A DNA stretch of 11,850 bases from an uncultured Prevotella sp. (lineage in GTDB: Bacteria; Bacteroidota; Bacteroidia; Bacteroidales; Bacteroidaceae): contig URLI01000049.1 in the NCBI GenBank assembly GCA_900548585.1, positions 1 to 11,850 of the forward strand. The letters run 5' to 3'. The notes below the pieces were generated by a model, which was not told the DNA's origin, did no database searches, and was given only the letters and a program-made list of their open reading frames with translations. The position numbers and the translations under genes are program-made. This document shows positions 1 through 6,835 of the stretch, piece by piece. The stretch's first letter is position 1. Each line of letters opens with the position of its first letter.

Positions 1-41
1 GCAAAGGTAGTAAGGCAGGAAGACCACGCAAAGGCGGCTAA
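1..41 (+). CDS. C-terminal tail of an unidentified protein with an AT-hook-like end (partial)
   Basis: In frame 3 the window opens with 12 codons, KGSKAGRPRKGG, then TAA at 39-41. The GRPRK core flanked by basic and glycine residues resembles an AT-hook, a minor-groove DNA-binding motif seen at the tails of some DNA-binding proteins. The rest of the gene lies before the window, so the family cannot be named. Neither of the other forward frames gives as clear an ending: frame 1 stays open and frame 2 stops at once. No obvious terminator hairpin follows, and bases 42-152 hold nothing I recognise. That this is a real gene end is an inference from the composition of the tail. Confidence 0.4.
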   Translation, partial: KGSKAGRPRKGG

Positions 42-152
42 TATTGGATGCTTACCAACAAACTGCAAGCTGGGCCGGCATCTGCCACAACACAGGGAAT
101 GGTCAAAAGGATTACGGGGTGAGGGAGACGCTTACCGCAGGGCAGCGATGCC

Positions 153-842
153 TTATGTCGGGTTGACGAAAGTTGCGAGCACCATCATCAGAGCCAGTTC
201 CGCCACAAGGACAAATGCCGGGACCCACAACTGCACGGCACTGATTTCCCTCGAGCGGAAATCATCTGACATGTGCCGCACTGAATACCTGAATAAAAAA
301 TACACGATGGTGGAGTTGAAAGCCCCCAGCAACATTCCGGCAAGCACGTCGCCAAAATAATGAACCCCAAGGTACATCCTGGAATAACATACAATTGTTG
401 CCCATATTATCATTGTCGCGGTAAGAGTGCCCCTGCGGAAGACATGGAACACGAAGAACACCATTCCCCAGCAGTTGGCCGCATGGGCATATGCAAAGCC
501 GTATGACCATCCACGGTATCCGTCGCTGACGTGTATGAAAGAGGAAATGGGATTGGCGAGATTCGATGGGCGCAGCCTTCCAACGGCAGGCCGGATGACA
601 GACGAGCTTATCTGATCGTCCATGACCAGCAGGAGCAAGGACAACAACAGGAAAGTGAGGGCTACCTTCCAAGGAAAATTCCTGAAGGCAAACACCGCCA
701 GTGCCAGGTAAAACGGGACCCAGATGTAAACGCCGCTGAACATTTCCATCAGATTGTCGGCGTAAGCGCAATGAAAGCCGTTAATCCACAGGGAAATCCC
801 GGCATCTGCCTCAATCAGGGTTTGCAATATTCCGAGTGACAA
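153..842 (-). CDS. PAP2-family membrane phosphatase (lipid or undecaprenyl-pyrophosphate phosphatase type)
   Basis: A 229-aa polytopic membrane protein of the PAP2 (type 2 phosphatidic acid phosphatase) superfamily. Members remove phosphate from lipid substrates such as undecaprenyl pyrophosphate, lipid A or phosphatidylglycerol phosphate, usually on the periplasmic face. The three family motifs can be seen: R84-P-x3-R89-x-R-P92 (motif 1, with Arg where Lys is usual), H120 in the place of the PSGH histidine (motif 2, here AYAH), and S154-R155-x5-H161-x3-D165 (motif 3, intact). Hydrophobic segments lie around residues 40-53, 60-75, 123-135, 143-153, 167-184 and 205-225. The start is the TTG at 842: an in-frame stop lies shortly upstream and no ATG is available before residue 32. 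A second TTG at codon 6 is possible. The substrate cannot be told from sequence. The gene is on the same strand as the phosphate transporter but about 440 bases away and has its own promoter-like box. Confidence 0.85.
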   Translation of the reverse strand: MSLGILQTLIEADAGISLWINGFHCAYADNLMEMFSGVYIWVPFYLALAVFAFRNFPWKVALTFLLLSLLLLVMDDQISSSVIRPAVGRLRPSNLANPISSFIHVSDGYRGWSYGFAYAHAANCWGMVFFVFHVFRRGTLTATMIIWATIVCYSRMYLGVHYFGDVLAGMLLGAFNSTIVYFLFRYSVRHMSDDFRSREISAVQLWVPAFVLVAELALMMVLATFVNPT

Positions 843-1157
843 AACAGAAAAGTTTAAACCGTATATTCAACTTCAAAAATGTGACTGCGCTTGCAAAGTT
901 AAGAAAAAAAATCAAATGTTGTTCCAAATCTCGACTTTTGTCACCCTTTTCCCTGAAAAATGTCTTTTCAGCTCCTTTTGTTTATCTCAAAAAAGTTGGA
1001 TTTCTTAATAGAACTTACGGGTTCAAGTGGCACTTCCGACGCGACACACCTCGCGCGTTATTACAAGTGGGCTGACGGCATAAACAGTTCCGCGTGGGAC
1101 ACAGGAGAGCGGCGGCAATGGCACACACCTGCCATGCCATGCCTTCCCGCAGCCACA
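843..1157. other. Intergenic stretch without a recognisable gene
   Basis: Between the PAP2 start and the small ORF at 1158 there is the PAP2 promoter box (894-901) and an AT-rich part up to about 1015, then a more GC-rich part. The minus strand can form a short hairpin from ATGGCA and TGCCAT around 1120-1140, but no U-run follows. The open frames here on both strands lack family resemblance, promoters and plausible starts. I see nothing else in it. Confidence 0.5.
894..901 (-). promoter_or_regulatory. Probable promoter -7 box of the PAP2 gene
   Basis: On the minus strand these bases read TAACTTTG, an exact match to the Bacteroidota -7 consensus TAnnTTTG, about 50 bases before the TTG start. 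A TTTG lies upstream at 925-928, but its spacing is 23 instead of about 19, so the -33 element is weak. Confidence 0.5.
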
Positions 1158-1271
1158 CTAATGTGACGCGGCCCATACAGTGAGCAGTATCAACAGCAGG
1201 GCCATCACGCCCCACCTGAAATACTTGAACGCCAACTGTATTCTCCTTGCATTGTCGATACCCATAACCAT
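1158..1271 (-). CDS. Small single-span membrane ORF directly behind the phosphate transporter (37 aa, unrecognised)
   Basis: An ATG at 1271 lies 11 bases after the TAA of the phosphate transporter and is preceded by ACAGG, a passable ribosome-binding site. It opens a 37-aa frame ending with TAG at 1158-1160. The product has a basic N-terminal part (DNARRIQ, then KYFRW) and one clean hydrophobic helix at about residues 21-34 (GVMALLLILLTVWA) ending in a short polar tail. This is the layout of a small inner-membrane protein with its N-terminus in the cytoplasm. I do not recognise the family. The position suggests translation from the transporter mRNA and possibly a role as an accessory peptide, which is inference. 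A second in-frame ATG at 1265 is an alternative start. It could be a chance ORF, but the transmembrane design and tight spacing argue for a gene. Confidence 0.5.
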   Translation of the reverse strand: MVMGIDNARRIQLAFKYFRWGVMALLLILLTVWAASH

Positions 1272-1282
1272 GACCTGTTGAT

Positions 1283-3550
1283 TTATTGATTTGATGAAAT
1301 GGTGCCAACCTCGTCCGTGAACCGCTTCGATGCCCTCAGCTGGTGGCGCATGTTGTTTAACAGCATGTGGCTCTCCTGAAGCATGTTGAGATAGACTATT
1401 GCCACATTGTAGTTTCGGTTGTCCCTCGACAACTGTATCCTGTCTATGTGTCTCTTCCTCAGCCTTGAAATCTCGTCCTTCAGGTCGTCCGCCGATGACA
1501 TCAGGTTCCTGTATCCCGAATAGTCGCCTGCCTCGATATAGTTTGCCGTCCTCGCCATCAGCACGTTTGCCATGTCGCATATTGGCGCGAACTCATCGGC
1601 GTACTCCTTTGGCAGGGCCTTGAAGTTGTTGTCAACGTGCATCTTTGCCGGTTCGAGCATACGTTTCAGGCAGTAGACATACTGCACTGCTGAGTTGATG
1701 CCCATGTGATACCATGTGTTTCGCTCGAGCGCCAGTCTCTGGTCGATGTGCCTCATGCCGATAATCTCACGGCGGCGCAGGCGTTCGAGCCTCTTCTGCT
1801 GGCCGGCAATCCTGTCCCTGGCACCGCGCAGCCTGCCCGACGAGTGCCCCGCGAAGCCCTGTGTTATGTCGGTCAGTGCCTCTATGGCGAAGCGCGTTGT
1901 CGCCACCTGTGTATTCATCACGTGCTTCTTGAGCAGCTCCCATGCCACGTCTGTGTCGGTCGTCCTTATGAGCAGCTGGAACGTATCGTCCTCTGCCCTC
2001 GCCTTTTGCTTCTTGTTGTAACGCTTGTTGCTGCGCCACAATATCAGTCCCACAGCGACCATGAACAGGCACTGCACCGGGAACCTGCCGAAATACATGC
2101 ATGTCACGACAATGGCGCACGCCGTCGATGCTATCGCCGCAGTGAGCAGCCATCCGCCGACGACGCTTAGCACGCCCGTTATCCTGAACACCGCGTTCTC
2201 CCTGCCCCATGCCTTGTCGGCAAGCGACGTACCCATGGCGACCATGAAGGTGACGTAAGTGGTTGACAGCGGCAGTTTCTGCGTCGTTCCGAGAATGATG
2301 AGCATCGCAGACATCACGAGGTTTATCGACGCGCGCACCTCGTCGAATGCCGCGCCCTTGGGCAGGGAAATGTCCGCCGTGTTGAACCTCGTTGCCACTT
2401 TCCTCCGCACCGGATGCGGCACGATTCTCGTGAACATGTCGATCACGCTCTGGCTTGTCCTCACGATGCTGCGTGCGGCGCGCGACGTGCCGAACATCTC
2501 GTTGCCCTCGTCCTGCGCCGATAGGTCAACGCTTGTCTTTATCACGTTCTTGGCCTTCTTGGACATTGTCATAGCGGTAATCATGACCGCTGCGGCAATG
2601 ACGAGGTAGAGCAGCGGCGAGCTTGCCGACTCCTCGAGACTTGTCATCATGAAAGTCGAGGCGTTGCCGCTGCCGTTGGCGAAATAGTCCTGGAACGACG
2701 AGAGGCCGGCGAGCGGCACTCCGATGAAGTTCACAAGGTCGTTGCCGGCAAAGGCCAGCGCAAGCGAGAACGTGCCGGACAGCACGATGATCCTCAGCAC
2801 GTTGACCTTCAGCATGTGGAGCAACTGCGACAGCAGCGCACTTGCCACGAAGGCGCACGCGACGAGCAGCAGGAAATGCTGGTTGACCCATGCACGGTCG
2901 GCGTCGGTGACGAACGACGCGGTCTTCAGTCCCTGATAGAATACGAAGAAAAGCATCACAGTGAACGAGAAGCCGCCGAACAGCCCGATGAAATATTTCA
3001 GCCGCTCGCGGTACTTGAACGTGAAGGCGAGCCTCGATACCCACTGCACCACGGTGCCGAGCGCGAACGCCACGAGAACAGAGAAGAATATGGCGGCAAT
3101 CATCTTGAGTGCCGAGCCGGCGTCCAGCAACTGCGTTAACTCGAGGCTGGAGTCGCCTATAACCTTGATGCAGGCAAGCGCGAAAGTGCCTCCGATGAGC
3201 TCGAACACCATCGACACCGTGGTGGATGTCGGCAGCCCGAGATTGTTGAATATGTCGAGTATTATAACGTCTGTCACCATGACCGCCATGAATATCATCA
3301 TGACCTGCTCGAACGAGAAGTTGGAAGGGACGATGATGCCGTGCCGGGCCACGTCCATCATGCCGTTGCTCGTCACTGCGCCGAAGAACACCCCGACGGC
3401 CGCGATGACCAGCACAGTCCTGAACCTGGCCACCTTAGCCCCGATTGCGGAGTTGAGAAAGTTGACCGCATCGTTGCTGACACCCACCCACAAGTCGAAA
3501 ATGGCGAGTGAGAGAAGGAAACAAACGATAACCACATAAGATAATTCCAT
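1283..3550 (-). CDS. PiT-family inorganic phosphate transporter with C-terminal PhoU-like domain
   Basis: A 755-aa inner-membrane transporter of the PiT family, which imports inorganic phosphate (as metal phosphate or with a cation). The duplicated PiT signature is present: SNDAVNFLNSAIG at about residues 25-37 and AGNDLVNFIG at 268-277, each followed by a proline/serine/threonine-rich loop (LPTSTTVSMVFE at about 106-117 and LPLSTTYVTFMV at about 426-437). About ten or more hydrophobic segments run to residue 505. After that comes a soluble, helical, basic tail (about 508-755) of the PhoU/DUF47 type. This fusion is usual in Bacteroidota PiT proteins, whereas in other bacteria a separate DUF47 gene often sits beside pit. 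I chose ATG at 3550 over an in-frame TTG at 3559 because MELSYVVIVCF matches the family's normal beginning. It is divergent from a two-component pair with a PhoB-box-like array in between, and a 37-aa ORF follows 11 bases after the stop. Confidence 0.93.
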   Translation of the reverse strand: MELSYVVIVCFLLSLAIFDLWVGVSNDAVNFLNSAIGAKVARFRTVLVIAAVGVFFGAVTSNGMMDVARHGIIVPSNFSFEQVMMIFMAVMVTDVIILDIFNNLGLPTSTTVSMVFELIGGTFALACIKVIGDSSLELTQLLDAGSALKMIAAIFFSVLVAFALGTVVQWVSRLAFTFKYRERLKYFIGLFGGFSFTVMLFFVFYQGLKTASFVTDADRAWVNQHFLLLVACAFVASALLSQLLHMLKVNVLRIIVLSGTFSLALAFAGNDLVNFIGVPLAGLSSFQDYFANGSGNASTFMMTSLEESASSPLLYLVIAAAVMITAMTMSKKAKNVIKTSVDLSAQDEGNEMFGTSRAARSIVRTSQSVIDMFTRIVPHPVRRKVATRFNTADISLPKGAAFDEVRASINLVMSAMLIILGTTQKLPLSTTYVTFMVAMGTSLADKAWGRENAVFRITGVLSVVGGWLLTAAIASTACAIVVTCMYFGRFPVQCLFMVAVGLILWRSNKRYNKKQKARAEDDTFQLLIRTTDTDVAWELLKKHVMNTQVATTRFAIEALTDITQGFAGHSSGRLRGARDRIAGQQKRLERLRRREIIGMRHIDQRLALERNTWYHMGINSAVQYVYCLKRMLEPAKMHVDNNFKALPKEYADEFAPICDMANVLMARTANYIEAGDYSGYRNLMSSADDLKDEISRLRKRHIDRIQLSRDNRNYNVAIVYLNMLQESHMLLNNMRHQLRASKRFTDEVGTISSNQ

Positions 3551-3652
3551 ACAAGACAACTGTTTTTTTTATTATTACCTTTTATTATATATTGCTGAAG
3601 CGCCGTCTGCCGGGACTTGTTCCTGGCGTCACAGCGCCCATCCGCTTTCCCT

Positions 3653-3703
3653 GGAGAACCGCCGCCGGCAGCGCTGGCAGCGGCAGCCCGCGAGCGATTC
3701 TCC
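3653..3703 (-). promoter_or_regulatory. GC-rich structured hairpin in the phosphate transporter leader
   Basis: In the minus-strand transcript, GGAGAAUCGCU (3703-3693) pairs with GGCGGUUCUCC (3663-3653) in an 11-bp stem with two G-U pairs. A smaller CGCU/AGCG hairpin can form inside. It lies in the long (about 170-nt) leader implied by the -7 box at 3724-3731. Its GC-richness contrasts with the AT-rich flanks. No U-run follows it on either strand, so a simple terminator is unlikely. The function is unknown. Confidence 0.45.
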
Positions 3704-3723
3704 GCCTTACATCTTTTCGACCG

Positions 3724-3731
3724 CAAAATTA
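3724..3731 (-). promoter_or_regulatory. Promoter -7 box of the phosphate transporter, lacking a -33 element
   Basis: The minus strand reads TAATTTTG, an exact TAnnTTTG. The position expected for -33 TTTG (3751-3754) reads AACG, so the core promoter is weak by itself. The missing element is covered by the TGTAA repeat array, as expected for a promoter that needs an activator. Confidence 0.6.
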
Positions 3732-3742
3732 CGAGTATGAAA

Positions 3743-3780
3743 TTACACGCCGTTTACAGGGATGTTATAATTGTGTTACA
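3743..3780 (-). promoter_or_regulatory. PhoB-box-like operator: four TGTAA-type repeats at exact 11-bp spacing
   Basis: On the plus strand TTACA occurs at 3743-3747, 3754-3758 and 3776-3780, with TTATA at 3765-3769, all starting exactly 11 bases apart. Read toward the phosphate transporter this is TGTAA-N6-TATAA-N6-TGTAA-N6-TGTAA. The last unit ends 11 bases before the -7 box, over the missing -33 element. The PhoB boxes of Proteobacteria have the same design (TGTCA-N6-TGTCA, about 10-11 bases before the -10 box), and Bacillus PhoP uses similar TTAACA repeats with the same period. The divergent response regulator is of the PhoB/OmpR type. The array also lies about 25 bases upstream of the regulator's own promoter, so autoregulation is possible. 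The repeats are seen directly; binding by this regulator is inferred. Confidence 0.7.
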
Positions 3781-3804
3781 AATGCGATAATTCCAGCCAT
3801 ATTC

Positions 3805-3836
3805 ATTGCCATGTAAAAAATTAATAACTATATTTG
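3805..3836 (+). promoter_or_regulatory. Promoter of the response regulator / sensor kinase operon
   Basis: The -7 box TATATTTG (3829-3836) matches TAnnTTTG exactly. ATTG at 3805-3808 serves as a near-consensus -33 with 20-base spacing. The start codon at 3863 follows after a leader of about 20 bases. This promoter also shows that the in-frame TTG at 3806 cannot be the translation start, since it lies in the -33 element. Confidence 0.7.
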
Positions 3837-3862
3837 CAAGCGATAAAAACAGGTTACAAAAA

Positions 3863-4546
3863 ATGGAGAAACAAAAGATACTTGTGGTTGACGACGAACA
3901 GGATCTCTGTGAGATACTCAAGTTCAACCTTGAGAACGAGGGGTTCGCCGTCGACACGGCAAACAGCGCCGAGGAGGCAATGGAGAAAGACCTTGCGGGC
4001 TACCGGCTGCTCATACTCGACGTGATGATGGGCGAGGTCTCCGGCTTTGCGATGGCAAGACGAATGAAACAGGACAAGACACTCGCCGCGATACCTATTA
4101 TATTCCTCACGGCACGCGACACCGAGAACGACACCATAACGGGACTGAGCTTAGGCGCGGACGACTATGTCTCGAAGCCCTTCTCGATAAGGGAGGTGGT
4201 GCTGAGGGTGAAGGCCGTGCTGAACAGGACGGCCCACAACGAAAGACCGGAGGAGCAGGCAATAAGATATGAGGACCTGGAGCTGGACCTCGGGCGCAAG
4301 ACGGTGAGCATAGGCGGGAAGGACATCCCGTTCACGAAGACGGAGTTCGAGATACTGCGCGTGCTGATAGAAAACAAGGGAAGACTGTTCGGCAGGCAGG
4401 AACTCATCGACAAGATATGGCCGAGCGATGTGTATGTCATCAACCGCACCATAGACGTGAACATCACGCGAATAAGGAAAAAACTGGGACGTTTCGGAAA
4501 AAACATCGTAACAAGATTAGGATATGGATACTACTTCAACGAATAA
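3863..4546 (+). CDS. PhoB-like OmpR-family response regulator
   Basis: A 227-aa DNA-binding response regulator of the OmpR/PhoB class. The receiver domain (about 1-120) has the acidic pair D10-D11, the phospho-acceptor D53 in LLILDVMM, the switch T83 in FLTARD, and K105 in SKPF. The winged-helix effector domain (about 130-227) has the usual recognition-helix and wing motifs (INRTIDVNITRIRKKLG and TRLGYGYYF). ATG 3863 is chosen over TTG 3806 because MEKQKILVVDDE is the standard family start and the longer form would begin inside the promoter. Its last 23 bases overlap the sensor kinase, so the two are translationally coupled. The divergent phosphate transporter, the PhoR-like kinase and the 11-bp repeat array point to phosphate-responsive control. 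That role is inferred, and related regulators of other stresses have the same domains. Confidence 0.93.
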   Translation: MEKQKILVVDDEQDLCEILKFNLENEGFAVDTANSAEEAMEKDLAGYRLLILDVMMGEVSGFAMARRMKQDKTLAAIPIIFLTARDTENDTITGLSLGADDYVSKPFSIREVVLRVKAVLNRTAHNERPEEQAIRYEDLELDLGRKTVSIGGKDIPFTKTEFEILRVLIENKGRLFGRQELIDKIWPSDVYVINRTIDVNITRIRKKLGRFGKNIVTRLGYGYYFNE

Positions 4547-5984
4547 TTACCCGAGGAAGCGCTCCATCGGCAAGCGCGTCTTCATACTAATAGTGTCGCT
4601 TTTCGCACTCGTGATTTTCTCGTTCGTGTTCCTCTACAAGTCGAACGACAACAAGAACCGCATCGAGAACATCAACCAGAGGCTGCAGGACTACAACGAC
4701 CGGATGTACGAGGTGCTGGAACTGAAAAGCGACAGCGGGAAAATCGCCGACAAGGAAACAATCGCGGACTACATCAAGACACACCCGCAGAAAGACATGC
4801 GCGTCACGATAATAAACAAGGACGGCTCCGTGATATTCGACAGCAGGCACAGGGAGGCAAGGGGAATAGCCAACCATGCCAACCGCAAGGAGTTCCGCCA
4901 GGCACTCAGGACGGGGCGGGGCTACGACATCAGCAGGGAAAGCAAGACGGTGAAGGGAAGGTTCTTCTACTCTGCGACATACTACCCCAGCGAGGACATG
5001 GTGATCCGGACCGCACAGCCATTCGACGAGGACCTCGGGAAAGACCTGTCAACAGACATCACGTTCATGGGCATATCGCTCATAGCACTCATCGTGGTGT
5101 CGGTGTCGCTGTACCGCTTCATACACAAGGTGAGCAACAACGTGACGCAACTGAGGCTTTTCGCGGGGAAGACCGACAACAACGAGACGCTGAACATCGA
5201 GGATCTTGCGAAGTTCTCGGACGACGAGCTCGGCGAAATATCGGAGCAAATCGTGAAACTGTACATACGACTGCAGAAGACAAAGAACGAGCAGAACATC
5301 CTGAAACGGCAACTCACGCAGAACATCGCGCATGAACTGAAGACACCGATTGCCAGCATAGAGGGATACCTGGAGACAATCCTCGGCTCGCCCGAACTGG
5401 ACAGCGAGACACGCACGCGCTTCCTCGAGCGGTGTTACGACCAGAGCCAGAGGCTGGAGAGCCTCGTCAACGACATGTCGGCGCTCAACCGAATGGACGA
5501 CGGAATATCCAAAGTGCAGTTCGTGGAGGTTGACATTGCACAGCAGATACACAACATTGAAAGCGAAATGGCACTGGAACTCGAGAAAAGGAAAATGAAA
5601 CTCTGCCTGAGAATACCGGATGAGATGACCGTAAACGGCAACCCGTCGCTGATATACAGCATATTCCTGAACCTCACCGACAATGCCGTGGCATACGCCG
5701 GGGAGGGAGTCACCATCACCATAAGCGCAAGGGAAAACGACGAGGGCAACGCATACCTGTTCACGTTCAGCGACAACGGCGTGGGAGTGCCGCAGAAACA
5801 TCTCGGACGCCTGTTCGAACGCTTCTACCGTGTTGACAAGGGCAGGAGCCGCAAGTTAGGAGGAACGGGGCTGGGACTGTCGATCGTGAAGAACGCAGTG
5901 TTGACACACGGCGGAAAAATCAGCGTGAGAAACAATCCCGACGGCGGCCTGTGCTTCACGTTCTCACTGCCCAAGAATGCATGA
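4524..5984 (+). CDS. PhoR-like membrane sensor histidine kinase
   Basis: A 486-aa sensor kinase. TM1 lies at about 18-38, an extracytoplasmic sensor at about 39-180, TM2 at about 182-199, and a HAMP-like linker follows to about 250. The DHp helix carries the phospho-acceptor H270 (IAHELKTPIASI). The catalytic domain shows an N box (NLTDNAVAY, 383-391), a G1 box (DNGVG, 417-421), an F box (FERFYRVD, 431-438) and a G2 box (GGTGLGLS, 446-453), so all kinase motifs are intact. The sensor has the pattern RVTIINKDGSVIFDS, then NHANRKEF and a YYP/VIRTAQP ending. To me this resembles the PAS-like extracellular domain of Gram-positive PhoR/PnpS kinases, not E. coli PhoR, which lacks such a domain. The start at 4524 lies inside the regulator gene (23-base overlap, AGG a few bases upstream). 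The signal sensed is not shown by sequence; phosphate limitation is inferred from context. Confidence 0.92.
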   Translation: MDTTSTNNYPRKRSIGKRVFILIVSLFALVIFSFVFLYKSNDNKNRIENINQRLQDYNDRMYEVLELKSDSGKIADKETIADYIKTHPQKDMRVTIINKDGSVIFDSRHREARGIANHANRKEFRQALRTGRGYDISRESKTVKGRFFYSATYYPSEDMVIRTAQPFDEDLGKDLSTDITFMGISLIALIVVSVSLYRFIHKVSNNVTQLRLFAGKTDNNETLNIEDLAKFSDDELGEISEQIVKLYIRLQKTKNEQNILKRQLTQNIAHELKTPIASIEGYLETILGSPELDSETRTRFLERCYDQSQRLESLVNDMSALNRMDDGISKVQFVEVDIAQQIHNIESEMALELEKRKMKLCLRIPDEMTVNGNPSLIYSIFLNLTDNAVAYAGEGVTITISARENDEGNAYLFTFSDNGVGVPQKHLGRLFERFYRVDKGRSRKLGGTGLGLSIVKNAVLTHGGKISVRNNPDGGLCFTFSLPKNA

Positions 5985-6084
5985 GACGGTAATGGGAACG
6001 GGCATTCACATGCCACATATTGCCCTTGGAAGACAGAACAGGCACGCCCTGGGACAATCCGCTGAAGTGGAAGAAAAAGGAATT

Positions 6085-6132
6085 GGGTGTCACGGCATGG
6101 AACGGGAGACACCCTCTTTCCTTTCTTTCCTT
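6085..6132. terminator. Bidirectional hairpin terminator between the kinase and the thiamine permease
   Basis: GGGTGTC (6085-6091) and GACACCC (6108-6114) form a 7-bp stem with a 16-base loop. On the plus strand a T-rich tract follows (6115-6132). On the minus strand the hairpin is followed by AATTCCTTTTTCTT. It can therefore end transcripts from both converging operons. Confidence 0.7.
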
Positions 6133-6142
6133 TCACAAACAA

Positions 6143-6835
6143 TCAACTGGCATTAACCGAGCCCGTCATCATGCCGCGCCACTTGCGGTAGCCGAACACG
6201 GCGATGACGACATAGAGGGCATACAGCGAAGCCTTGAACGGTATGTCCTTGCCGACATACATCACTGCGGTCACGATGTCGACGACAATCCATATCAGCC
6301 ACTGCTCCAGATACTTGCGTGCCAATGCCCACAGACCCACGAAACTGAGGGCGTTGGTGAAGGCATCGGCGACTGGCCAAAGGCTGTTGACATATTCCTC
6401 GCTTGGGTTTATCACTTCAACCAGCAGGAAATAGACGGCAGCCCACGCCACGAAGAAGAACAGCACGGATGGCAGGATGTGGCGGCGGCGGAAATGCGTG
6501 ACGAGATATTCCCCGGACGACGACTGGCATGGAGCGTCGGTCCCTGCCCCACCCTGCTGCGTGCCGGCTGCCGCCAACCTTTGCGCCGACTGCCGCGCAC
6601 GCCGCTGCTTGTACTGCCAAAGGGCGAAGCCATATATCGAGGCAAGTGTGTAGTACGCCGCCATACCGGCATCGCCATACAGCCCGTGCGACCAGTAAAG
6701 ATATATGTCGAGCGCCGGCATTATCACGCTCACCACCCACAATGCGATGTGGGCGCGGTACTCCAGCCAGATGTAAACCAGGCCAAGTATCGTGGTGAGG
6801 ATGTCCAGCCAGTGCGATGCCATGAAGTCATACAT
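6143..6835 (-). CDS. pnuT: PnuC-family permease, probably the thiamine transporter PnuT
   Basis: A 230-aa inner-membrane protein of the PnuC family. It has about seven hydrophobic segments, the family's aromatic second half (ARKYLEQWLIWIVVD at about 172-186, then SLYALYVVIAVFGYRKW) and the early WLEYR motif. PnuC proteins carry vitamins or vitamin precursors: PnuC nicotinamide riboside, PnuT thiamine. The second role is chosen because the gene sits 81 bases behind a TonB-dependent receptor whose transcript opens with a TPP riboswitch, an arrangement known from comparative genomics of thiamine regulons in Bacteroidota. A polar loop at about residues 75-119, rich in Gln, Ala, Gly and Arg, separates the first three from the later helices and looks long for the family. 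PnuT is described as a facilitator that relies on phosphorylation of thiamine inside the cell, yet no thiamine pyrophosphokinase gene follows here. The start is ATG 6835, with an alternative at 6823. Confidence 0.88.
   Translation of the reverse strand: MYDFMASHWLDILTTILGLVYIWLEYRAHIALWVVSVIMPALDIYLYWSHGLYGDAGMAAYYTLASIYGFALWQYKQRRARQSAQRLAAAGTQQGGAGTDAPCQSSSGEYLVTHFRRRHILPSVLFFFVAWAAVYFLLVEVINPSEEYVNSLWPVADAFTNALSFVGLWALARKYLEQWLIWIVVDIVTAVMYVGKDIPFKASLYALYVVIAVFGYRKWRGMMTGSVNAS

Noticed and set aside
1018..1035. GGTTCAAGT resembling a tRNA T-loop
   Set aside because: No matching acceptor, D or anticodon arms can be built around it.
1015..1308. 97-codon minus-strand frame across the end of the phosphate transporter
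   Set aside because: It overlaps the better small ORF at 1158-1271 in another frame, has no hydrophobic or family signal, and starts inside the transporter.
3551..3559. Longer phosphate transporter start at TTG 3559
   Set aside because: ATG 3550 gives the normal family N-terminus, and the three extra codons have no support.
3806..3862. N-terminal extension of the response regulator beginning at TTG 3806
   Set aside because: The stretch contains the -33 and -7 promoter boxes and the predicted transcription start, and the family begins at MEKQKILVVDDE.
6143..6835. Nicotinamide riboside transport (PnuC proper) as the role of the permease
   Set aside because: The TPP riboswitch and receptor upstream make thiamine the more likely substrate; no NAD-pathway gene is nearby.
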